Shown here: one piece after another, positions 25,160-35,498 of the stretch
Layout of the letters: each line of letters begins with the position of its first letter
Numbering within the stretch: position 1 is the stretch's first letter
Assembly (NCBI GenBank): GCA_918026815.1
Contig: CAKJVC010000182.1
Span: forward strand, 744,001 to 808,000
DNA from: Chalara sp. BL73
Lineage: Eukaryota; Ascomycota; Leotiomycetes; Helotiales
Reading direction: 5' to 3'
DNA length: 64,000 bases
Notes under the pieces: generated by a model
The model's input: only the letters and a program-made list of their open reading frames with translations
What the model was told of the DNA's origin: nothing
Databases searched by the model: none
Program-made: the position numbers and the translations under genes

Positions 25160-26388
25160 GCTTATTTACCTACATCGACCACACTAGAGAGGAGGCAACA
25201 TATCCTTGATCGGCTGCCTTCTGAGCTATTTTCAAGAGTGATATTCAACTTAGTGGGAACGATTAGCCTATATAAAGCGTTTCGATTGAGAACTACCAGC
25301 CGTATGTAATCATTGTTGCCTGCTTGAATCGGCCGTTAACTGGTAACAGGGAAGTCACATTATTTGGCCAACCTCTACAGCTGGCTGCGCGAACTAACCA
25401 TGTCTCAAATTTTAAATTACTTATTGAGAAAGGAGCAAATATCCACGGCTTGGGTGAGAATTTCAGTACAATCAGCCTGGATAACTATAGCCTTAGTTAT
25501 GGGCAGCCTGCATACAATGATGATTTTTTCATTGCCCCTCTTGAAAGAGCAGCTGCAAAAGGAAATAGTGAGATAATCAAGTGCCTTCTTGATCATCAAA
25601 GCATCTCGACAGAATCATTCCCTAGACCCGAATTTGATATTGCTATTGAAGCAGCGGCATATCATAGTCACCCGAAAGCGATTGTCCAACTATGGGTGTG
25701 GCAAGAATTGGCATAGATATTCCTTCGGATACCCACTACTCAGTGTTCTATGAGGCTTGTGAGAAATGTCGCGACGACGTCGTGCGGCTAATTATCAAGA
25801 GAGGGTTCGATAGGGTCATGGAAATTTTTAGCCTACGAGACTGCACGAAATTAGTCAAGCTAACAAGCAGCAATGGTCACCACAGCACTACAAAACTACT
25901 TCTCGAAACTTGTACACATATGAAGGTGCTGAGAGGAAAGAGCTGGGTTACCAGCACTGCTAGACTTCCAATACACCAGTGTGTAGCATCTGGCCACGGA
26001 CAAGTCGTACAGATCTTTCTCGATTATGTTGTAGGTATAAATGGTCTTTTTGACACTGTTCAAAAGAAGTGGACAGCTAACGACGACTACGCTCAGTAAA
26101 TTTCTGAGCAAAGCCAAGTCTGTGCTAACAGGAAATCTCTGTTTCTGTAGTATGGAGAGAAATTCGAAAGGAGCATTTGCTTGAAACGCTACAAATAATC
26201 ATCAATTGCATATGTTTTACTTTCTATTACGTAGGGGGGTAGATCTCAAGACTAGAGTTATTGAAGGCTATAGTGTAGGAGACCGTGCGCTCGAGGTAGC
26301 AGTTGAATGTCAGATGACCGAGTTTATCCAAGCATTTGCTGATGCCAGCGTTGATATCCGACGTCCTGATTTCATCGAGAAAGGCTAG
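25160..26388 (+). pseudogene. broken F-box/ankyrin-repeat gene
   Basis: An F-box-like segment (HILDRLPSELFSRVIFNLVG) is readable at about 25198-25303 but has no upstream ATG in frame; a stop lies a few codons before it. Ankyrin-like repeats follow in three frames: 25350-25716 (PLQLAARTNHVSNFKLLIEKGA, read as PLQLAARTNH then VSNFKLLIEKGA), 25695-26099 and 26206-26388. Moving from the second to the third block requires a one-base frame change near 25695, where no intron of normal size is available, and the last block follows further stops. This pattern fits a decayed member of the fungal F-box/ankyrin family, most often large, fast-evolving and without known role. A live gene with several unusual introns is a weaker alternative. 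Confidence 0.55.
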
Positions 26389-27616
26389 AAGATTTAGGTT
26401 GACTGAATCATTGAAACTACATCTGGAGCTCGATCCTATTTCGGACCTCTTCAGATCATACTGGCCCATTGTCCTGGGCCAGTAAGAAGATGGATGCTTA
26501 CAATGGACCAGTAAATATACACCAAGTCCCAAACATCCATATGAATCTTGGAAGAGATTAGGTCGGTTAAAAATCTTAAAAAACCTTAGAGGATATCATC
26601 AATCATCTGCTCTCGGTATAGCGCTCGAAGAAGGCAATACTCTTTGGTATATTGATAATATCATCCTCTTATCCCAATGATATTGATCACTTTCAGAAAC
26701 TCGAATCACGATTAGCTGTCATTGAATGTCGCCAGCTTTATCTGCAAGGAAATAGATATATACTGATCACACAGTCAAACTTTCCAACTTTTTCTCTCGC
26801 GAAACAAAGAAAGAACCAAGTCACCCTGACTGCCCTTCGAAATTTTGCTTCTTCAAGAAAGAGAGTAATCCTGTTTTGCAAGTCTTCCGTGTAATCTCTT
26901 TGATAATCTTAAGCAATTAGATCTTTGAAGTTGGAAGCCGGCTTATGATTTGCCCAGACATATCATATCTAAGTGTGCCATCCATAAGACACCTACCTGA
27001 ACTAGAAGAAGGACAGACTATTTCCACCACATCGGTATCTACCAAAATCATTACTGGCTCGAACATGCGTCTGCTGAAAACCAATAATTCTGCAGCTCCC
27101 CATATGTGTCTGGCTATGTGATTTTATAAATGTAGACCACCACGCCAGTAGCTTGATCAGATGTATTCATAGACTTAGTTATATAATAAAGGATATTTGC
27201 TAGATACTCAGTGTGTATATGTGGGATGCGATGGAAACGATCGGATCTTGATAACATCCAGAGGCTGGTCGAGAAACTTGCTTATGATAACCACAGGAAA
27301 AGATTGGTTTTAGAGCGGTATGCAAGCCATCGTTACAGTTAGTGTGTGCCACAAACATATCTAAACTCCATTCTTCCGATACGTTTGCACCTGTGACTAA
27401 ACAAACAGTTAAGCCAGTAACTGTCTAATAAAGGGATCTTGAGATGTAACCTGAGCCAAGATCCAAGATCCTCCGCGTTCGTATCACCCCACCTACCAGA
27501 ATGGGCCTAGCACCGGAAGCTCCCTTGTGGCTGCCTTGAGGCTGTGCATTCAAGTCAACATTTAATCAAATCTCTGCTTCTTTGCACACTGAACACAGTA
27601 AAATGCAGATGTCGCA
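26389..27616. other. spacer, possibly further gene debris
   Basis: About 1.2 kb. A plus-strand open frame at 26652-26894 and some short protein-like pieces near 26590-26650 may be remains of the preceding ankyrin gene, but they are too degraded to assign. Nothing else is seen. Confidence 0.35.
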
Positions 27617-30180
27617 ATGCCTCCAGATGTTTCCGACGCCCTGGAATCGAGTCCCGACGTTGTCGTTAATAAGACGAACGATCTTTTGGATGGTATATTG
27701 ACTGAGCTGCAAAACATTGGCCGCCAGCTGCAACAACAGGATGTACGACTTGGAGCTGTAGAGAGGCAGGTGGGGGAAGGCGTTAAAGATGGCCAGGGCA
27801 TAGTGGAAGTGGTAGATTACGTGCTGTTTTTGTTTATAGAGCCATGTTCTGATCCAAGCCCAGACAAGCCATCAATTTCGTCCAACGTCTCTTCGTGCAT
27901 TGTGGCGTCCAGTTTTGGCAGATATTGAAAGTGCCGGCCCTAATCGACATACTATACAGAATGCTCTTCACATATACACAAATGACCTGGTGGGTATCGA
28001 TCAATTGGACCACGAGGATAGGCTGTTCCCTGATATTCCTGTCCGTAAAGCGACAATGGAAGAGGAGAGAGATTGGACACAGCTTGTCGGCAACATATGG
28101 AGGTAAGTGCCCTGCAATCGGGCTAAAGAACCAATCTAAAGCATAGAATTACAGGCTGCCAGAAGACGGACGTCTAGCTTTAAGATTCCAGAAAAGGTGT
28201 CTTATCCAACCATTTCAGAACGGTCCTCGCATACCATCAGACCCATTAATAGCCACTAGTTATCTTCATCAACTTGCTTTTGATGAACTGCAGGTCCCAA
28301 AAAGAGTTGGTTGGAGATTGCAATCAGAGCTTTCGAGGAGCAATATCTCCATCACGGACTACTTCGGTGGAGGTCTGCCTCCAACCAACTATGATATAAA
28401 TGCAATGGGATATTTTGGACCAACTAATGAAGGCCTTCAAGCACGTATGCACTATATTTTAACTAAGTTGCTATTTTCGTCATTTATTCTCATGACTGAC
28501 CACATTAAGGAGGCGTCAAATCCAGAGGGTCAAGAATGTGCACATTTGGTCCTTGGCGAAGAATCATGTATGTTATTTCCACTAACCAAACATGAAATTT
28601 GTTAAGTTTACTTTGTAGATCTATCCATGCCTTAGAATATAGAACACTTTCTTTGATGCGACTAACAAAAGCGCTCCAGCCTCACCATATTGAACAAGCC
28701 ATTGAAGACTATCAACAATGCCGCCGACGCCTGCGAGAGCATCGTTGGGTAGAATGGGATGCTGGATGTGTTCGATTTCATGTGACTTTCTATCAAATCC
28801 GGCAGGTCAGCGATTATGATGAGAAATATGCCACACACACCTCCTTTTGGAAGCGTGGCCATCTCCACAGTGACCAAAATCAAAGATTACTTTGCGAATC
28901 AGCATATACTGTAGGTAAACCACTGGTTTGTACGCTTTCTCTAACTGAATTAGGCACTACTTATCCCAAATCACGACCGAGGGCTTGAATCTCCACGGGA
29001 CTACTGGACTCTTCTTGAGCTACGACCACAAGGTTTCCTCTGTCTGACAAATAGCATAGTTGGTACGCTTAGCGAAAACACTGACGTTCTTCTCGTGGCT
29101 CTGGCAGTAGCGGACAAAGCCATGATGAAAATATATCTTCATTGGAGAGATATCATAGAATATTTCGATAGTTTGATCAGCGAGAAGGACACCTTCCTCG
29201 ATCCAGAACGTCATGATAACCTTCTATCCGATGACGAATCGTTTTCAAGATCTAAGAAATATTTCTGGGCAATTACAACTTTGAAAGAACTTGATGCCAG
29301 TGTTTCAGACAATCTTTTACAAGTTCGTAGGCTTTTGGATTCAGCTGCACCATCTTCTATTGAGAAGCTGCATAGAGCTGAATTTGAAGATGCTCGGTAC
29401 TGTTTGAAGATTCGGTATCATGAACTCGAGGAAGTGGCTACTAAATTACGAGAAAAGCGTCAGGAAGCCACCGATCTCCGAGATGGAGTAAGTTATTTTG
29501 CCCTACCATTATCTTTTTTGATAATTGCTGATCTGCCGACTAGCTTTTTAGTGCCAGTGCTGTAATGGAAAGTCGAGCGGCGACAAGACTTGGAGAAAAT
29601 GTGAAATTGCTTACATTTGTCAGCATTTTCTTTCTCCCTCTGTCGTTCTGTATGGTAAGTCTTCGCTGCCTCATTTCCGTCGCAACACTTAATCAAGGAC
29701 TTATTTTATCCGTGCTCTCAGTCATTGTGGTCCATCAACACGCTGTTTTCGCTAAACGCACTCGCTATTGTCACACCAATTGTCGCCATTTCAACATACT
29801 TTGTCGTCTTCAATATAGATTCCATCGCTCATCTTTTTCGCTTCATCTATGGCAGTGTCCTGTATAACACAATCTCTTCCATGAAACGGGACGAAAGCGA
29901 TACTTGGAAAGAGCGTGGCAAAGCCTTTGAGAGGTACTCCTCACTACAGAGACCACATAATAAGCCTTCAGATTGGAGGCTTGTCCAGTATGCTATAATG
30001 AGACCATGGTCCTTATTCGCAGGACAATCGAAGCCATCGAACAAAGTGGAACCTATGGAGTCAAATACTGACTTTGAGAAGTCTGGACTCGAATCAGAAG
30101 GCACTGGCCTCTCAAGCCTGTCTCCATCCTTGAGGCTCTGGAAGCGCAGAACCATGGGAAATCAAACTGTCGTACCTTGA
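27617..30180 (+). CDS. CorA-like membrane protein (Mg2+ transporter-like, fungal type)
   Basis: Eight exons are inferred: 27617-27769, 27840-28102, 28155-28444, 28510-28567, 28619-28910, 28954-29487, 29544-29654 and 29722-30180. The total is 719 residues with every phase matching. The N-terminus has a short coiled-coil-like stretch (LLDGILTELQNIGRQLQQQ). The middle is a soluble alpha-rich domain ending in a long coiled coil (YHELEEVATKLREKRQEA). Two membrane helices follow at about residues 555-570 and 590-610, in the order expected for CorA: LLTFVSIFFLPLSFCM, then SLWSINTLFS, then ALAIVTPIVAISTYFVVFNI. The usual Gly-Met-Asn loop after helix 1 is not present; the matching place reads Trp-Ser-Ile-Asn. 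Ion transport is therefore uncertain. Exons 1, 4 and 5 are the least secure. Confidence 0.7.
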
Positions 30181-31246
30181 AAACTGTCAGAGTGCTGGCT
30201 CCCTCAAACCTTAGAAGGCAGTAAGGTGGCTTACTATCTTATCTTACCAAGGTGATAACCTGAATATTGCCAAGCTATCTAGCTGTTCCGGCGATGTTTC
30301 CCGGAACACTTGAATCAATGAGAGGGGCACGGTTTGTTTCTCCCTGCCACTTTGGTTTTCTCATCTTCTCCGTCTCTATATGCTTTCATACAATTTAGTT
30401 GTTGGTATGCATGCTGATATATGAGGTCCAGTCAGGCCCACAAGCAATTTCACAGTCTGGTTCAAGCAGGTTTGTGACGGGGAGGTATGTCAGGATAGGC
30501 TGGAATGTAAATGGGTTAATTACCAAGATAGAGGTTTCAAGTTAGATCTGCTGATTATGGATATACGAGGTTGGGCTGCCTCTGGCTTAGAATTTGGTGG
30601 TGAGTTGGTCTTCGCAAGCTATGTTGCCCTGAATATGCTGGGTAACTGTTCTTGAGATTGGAATGACCTCTGTTTCCCCACTATTTCCTGCTCTGTAGAT
30701 CAAGCTTGCCAATGAAATGTTCAAGGGAATTCCACTGCTTACTGCCAGTCACTCAACCATGTACCAAATTCACGCCACAAACAATCAATCAATGTCTATA
30801 TCTAAAAGCTCTATGGGCAATTGGAAACCCAAATATGATTGATGGATGTAAGCGAGACCCCTGCGGCCGCATCCCCGATCTCCGAACCAGCTCAACCGGG
30901 CGTCCAAGTTTCAGGCTCTTCCACAAGAATTCTAAAATCCAGCTTATATCCCCACTCAACTTGAATCCTTCCAATCGTAACAGAGCCCAAACCTAGAACC
31001 TATTTCACGCACCACCACCAATCTCATTCGCCGGCTGACCACCCGAAATCCCAAGGTTACACAGATGGGTCAACGTTGCCCCGAAGGAAGATCTGGCGGC
31101 AACCACTGCAGAAGCTCCGAAAGAAACATCGATCCTTAACGTCCGGGTGGTTGAAGTGACATGCTTACGCCTCTGCCATTCAGATCTCGAACCGCCGTGC
31201 TCACCCAAGCATGTCAGAGCGAATAGGCTTCTAGGCCAATATCGTA
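30181..31246. other. spacer, no supported gene
   Basis: Contains only short open frames (for example 30706-30996 plus and 31005-31208 minus) without recognisable features. Confidence 0.4.
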
Positions 31247-31888
31247 TTGCTCAACAGCATGTCGGGCATGTCGCTCCGAAGGAGCTGTTTTGTTCGGGAT
31301 TTACACGGCATAGCTGACGGCTTGGAAGCGTTTTCTGTGCTACATAGCACACCGCAAGAGGCGCTTGGAGACGTAATCCGCGGGAGGGGTAAGGTGAGCC
31401 ATATATACCTTTCTTGCGTTTGTTCGCGGGGCTTTAGGCTTCCCCTTGGATATGATCTCGCGGAGAGGGATCTCGGTTCCCCAGCGGTAAGCCTTCCTAG
31501 AGAATACCTGGAAAGATGGATCTCCCGACCTTATCAGGTACGTTTTACGGCCTGCCATCCTCTGGGGAGGATTTACCTGCTGATGCTGGCGGCGGTGGGA
31601 ATAGTTGCTATGCTCCTGGTGACCTCACCGCTTGCACCGCTATCGCCAACCACGGGGCCGGTCCACCCATATTACCAACCGTCAGCGACCCCCCTCTCGG
31701 CAAGTCCATTTATTGAGGTTCCGCTCGGCCCTGAACAGAAAAGAACTCATTACAAGTCCCTTAAGTCTTTCTCTCGCTCCAAGTTGTTATTTAGGAGGCT
31801 TCAGTCGCGCTGGAGACGGCGGGCCGCAAGGCGGAGCTACGAGCTTATGGGAGAGGAGTTGCAGCTTCTCACCAAGAAGGTAGTTTAG
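31247..31888 (+). CDS. hypothetical small membrane protein
   Basis: An open frame of up to 213 codons; the ATG at 31259 (MSGMSLRR) is as good a start as 31247. A single hydrophobic segment (IYLLMLAAVGIVAMLLV) lies near residues 107-125. A basic, Arg-rich C-terminus (RRLQSRWRRRAARRSYELMGE) follows. Several intron-like GT...AG pairs lie inside (near 31393-31437 and 31488-31539), and two other frames are open in the same interval, so the true exon structure is unclear. No family is recognised and it may not be a real gene. Confidence 0.3.
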   Translation: MLNSMSGMSLRRSCFVRDLHGIADGLEAFSVLHSTPQEALGDVIRGRGKVSHIYLSCVCSRGFRLPLGYDLAERDLGSPAVSLPREYLERWISRPYQVRFTACHPLGRIYLLMLAAVGIVAMLLVTSPLAPLSPTTGPVHPYYQPSATPLSASPFIEVPLGPEQKRTHYKSLKSFSRSKLLFRRLQSRWRRRAARRSYELMGEELQLLTKKVV

Positions 31889-32562
31889 GCGTGCTCGTTG
31901 GGTAGAGGTTGGTTGGGAAACTGCTCGTGGAGGGCTGAGGGGAGAAACTCGGCGTTGCTCTGATCAGGATGAGGAGCAGGGTTATATAGGTTGGAATAGA
32001 TACGCTGTATAGAATCTGCAGCGGGAATATTCGACGACGGGCCCGTGGGCATGGAGGTCCGAGTATGCCTGAGAAGAAACCCCTTCTACATTTCAAGTCA
32101 ATAAGAGCGTATGTAGGTCTACAATCAGAACAGTCTATCGGCGGTGTTTCATCATCTCAATTGAGAGGCGTTGGCTGTGACTAGCCATCTTGATGGTATG
32201 CATTATCTGTTCATAAAATTTCCAGATATAGCGAACATTCTCTTTGGGAGTTCAAGTTCTGGGCTTTGCTCAGCAAGTGTCATAGATCGGCTAGTGGATA
32301 AATTGTCCACAATGAGACATTAACATATCAACCTAGAGGGTTTATTGCTGTTTAAAAATGCACTTGCTAGGCAAGGTAGCACCTATGACCAAACATATTA
32401 TTCATTCTTACACATATCTCATTCTTCATATCGTGCCATATATCATACTCAGCATACAAGCTCCCTAACCTACAAAGGACATACTTGCCTCTCCATGTAC
32501 AAACGAAGCCGTTATCATCATCATAAAGCTCAGGCCCTTGGGTTTACATCAAATACAAGGTA
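31889..32562. other. spacer, 3' side of two converging units
   Basis: No supported gene. The right end should contain the polyadenylation region of the minus-strand gene ending at 32563. Confidence 0.4.
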
Positions 32563-34865
32563 TCATAGACCCTCAGCCGCCTCCGTCAAAATGTTCAGCA
32601 GACTTGCCGCTGCACCTCCAATTCCCGCTGCCGTCAGATTCTCCCGCAGTCTGGTACCGCCGTGAGACTTCTTATCCTTCTCCTTCTCCCGTTCCCTCTC
32701 CTTCTCGCGTTCTCTTTCCCGTTCTTTGTCGCGATGGTGGCTGTGACCATGTGTATGTTTCCTTCTCTGGGCTCTCTCTCTTTCTATCTCCCTATCCCTT
32801 TCTCCACTCCTGGACCTATGGCGGTGGGACCTTGGCTCGGCTTGCAACCAGGATCTCTCTCTCTCTGCACTGGCTGGGCTCCAAACCGGGCTCGGTGGTG
32901 CTCCATATGCATTTGGGTATCCATGTATATAGTTGCTGTTAGAGTTTTTCGATATTCCCTTGGGCGTAAAACTAACGGACTTTGATCGTGGGCGGTGCCT
33001 GACATCCTCGTCAGAAGTTTCATTGTCCTCCTCTTCATCTGATGGCGTGTCACGTCCCGAAATACCACTACGTACTCGCTGTGCAGGAGCTGGTCTTGGC
33101 GGTTTTGGAGGCGGCACATCGGGTGGGAATTGTCGTCTTCTGCGGGCCTCACGCAGCTCGTGAGAGCGTGCTGCGAGATCTTGTATCTCTGATCGCGAGA
33201 GGACGCCGAGAACAGCAACGAAGTCAGGACGGCTGAAAAGTTTGTCAATATTACGGTAAAAGAACGATTAAAAGAAAGGAACTTACGCTTCATATCGAAG
33301 ATGCGCCTCCGCGAGCACCTCTGGTGACACGAGACGACGGTTAATTTTTGTCCACTTGGCGTCAAGCGGAATCTTATTCCCATGTGAGTCCGGGGCTAGG
33401 TTGATAGGGTCTAGGTGCGGAATATTGCCTAAATGACCGTTCAATTTGTTATTAGATGTGGGAATTGGTATTGCGCCAGGCTGAGAAGGCGTCCCAAGGT
33501 TTAATTGAGACTTGGGTCGATGCGGTATATCTCGTGAGGCGTCGTCGCCTAGGTAAGAGTTTTGGCTTGTGAAGCTGAGCGGAGATTGTGGTCGAATGAC
33601 CAATGCCTGGCTCAACGCTACTAGTTTATTCGTAGTTATGATCTGCCCATCCATAGGTGACCTTGAGCTTCCTGATGAATCATCGCTTTCGGTATCGCCT
33701 TCAGACGATCCGTCAGTGTTCAAATAGTATGGGTCTTTCTCGTCCGCTGACGTAACAACTTTTGGAGTAGGTGGCGGTTGTCTTTGAACTGGGCCACTTA
33801 ATCTCCGTTCATTTGTGGGCTTGGATCCAGGGACTGCAAGCTGATACCTCTCATGTCTTGACTCTGGTTTAGCCCGTTGCTTTTTCATTGAAGGAGGGAA
33901 CTTCAGATTCTCTTCTCGGGTCATCATCGTCTTTGCGGTCTGCTCATCAGTTGGGCTATCTACCGAATCAATTGAAGGCGGCCCGTCGTCTGAGCCCACC
34001 AAGGCAGGCGATTGTGCAGATGGAGACGGTATATGCTGCAGCCATTTCTCTGTATGAGCGCCAACAGGCGGGGCAGGAAGCTTGGGATCAACTGGCACCG
34101 GCTCCAGTAATCCTTGAGTATCAATCTCGCGGATATAAGCTCTCAAAACATCCTACATTCACATTAGAATAGTTCGGCCCTCAGAAAACGAAATCATACC
34201 TTGTGCTGCTGCAAGACATCGCTCGAAAACCCCTCCGCCACCAGCTCTCTACGAAACTGTTTCCAAACCTCGCGATCATCATCCTCATAATTCGTGAGCA
34301 CGCTGCCACCCCTCTGCTGCATCTTTGTCGCGATCTTATCCACCTTATCCAGAATAACATCCAGCTGCTCGCCCTGTATATCTAGCGTCGTCGCCATCTT
34401 CCCACTGGCATGCAGCTGGATTGTGTCTAGAAACAGCGAAATGCTCGTTTTATGACTTAGAAGCTTAACTCTTAGTCCTCCCAGCTGATCCATCTCATTA
34501 CTCCCAAACCTGACCCTATCCCATAACACGCGAGGTGTGGTAGGACTCCCGCTACCACTCCCTAAGCCATTATTCCCTTCTGACAATCGGCCGTATTTCA
34601 TAATCAACCCATCGAGCTGGCGAAGAGTGTTATCGCAGTCACCTATTATAGGTGCAAGCTGTCGACCCCATACCGAGGCATCGCGGTTCAGAGGCGACTC
34701 AGGAGCCTCAACTTCATATTTTAAGTGACGAAGGACGGTATGCAGACCGCGGACCTCAGAGGCGATCTCGTCGTACTCGCCGCCTGCGTTGCGACACTTG
34801 CGATAGAGGGTTTTGCAGAAGGTGACGACGATGATAATGTCGGAGAGGGAGGCGCCAAAACTCAT
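32563..34865 (-). CDS. fungal scaffold-like protein with STAND-N-type domain and disordered charged tail
   Basis: Three exons, 34865-34200, 34152-33287 and 33232-32563, give 733 residues. The first about 220 residues (starting MSFGASLSDIIIVV) resemble the N-terminal helical domain found in many fungal STAND/NACHT and ankyrin proteins. It has GEYDEIASEVRGLHTVLRHL and a run of predicted helices ending in WKQFRRELVAEGF. Residues about 240-510 are Pro/Ser-rich and probably disordered. A conserved block (DAKWTKINRRLVSPEVLAEA, RPDFVAVLGVLSRSEIQDLA) spans intron 2. The C-terminus is an extreme Arg/Glu/Lys tract (repeated REREKE) followed by a short hydrophobic end. No catalytic NACHT part is present. 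Function unknown; a signalling or scaffold role is inference. Confidence 0.75.
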
Positions 34866-35498
34866 TTCGTGGTGATCTGTCTGTAAGGATGAGGATTTAC
34901 AGAAGGCTCATGATAATGTACTTGTTGGCGTTTTTTGGGTCTGCAATTACGGTACAGTCAGATTGAGGCTGTTGTATGTAAATGTTACCTCACAAGGCTT
35001 GTGGTCGATGGTGAGCGTACTAACGTATTGATAGGAATAAATGTCGTGCACAGATTCAAACACAAACAGACAGAGAAACTCAAGGACGGAGCAGCAGAAA
35101 AGGAGAAGTAGGACATTCGCATTAGGTAGCGATGGATGGTACCACACCATCCCCTCTTCTTGTGACGTCGAGCGCTGCTGTATCTGGGCGACAGCTGTGG
35201 GGATGCTACTGTGCAAGGGCTGTTTAGTGCCCGCAACCCAACTGGTTACTTGGTACCGTGGCGAAGCTCTTAAGCCTCAAGTCACTGTGGCTAAGCCTTA
35301 CTTTTCCCTCCCTTGCTCAAAGCACAACGGTGGGATAGGTCAGCTCACCGAACACCACGAACTACTGCATAGCACTACTGCATGGAATGAGTGGGCCGGA
35401 GAAAAAACTTGGTGTAAACTCTTGCATTTGGGAAGACCGAGTACGGGGTCAATCATCCAACCCCTCCCCTCTTACTAATTATCAAACTACAGCCTCAC
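34866..35498. other. spacer upstream of the scaffold gene
   Basis: The stretch holds the promoter of the minus-strand gene starting at 34865 and the 3' region of UTP8. Short open frames here overlap one another and show no family features. Confidence 0.4.

Noticed and set aside
32784..33383. A 199-codon minus-strand open frame inside the scaffold gene
   Set aside because: It is another frame of the real minus-strand gene and crosses its intron 2; the true frame has matching splice phases and a conserved block.
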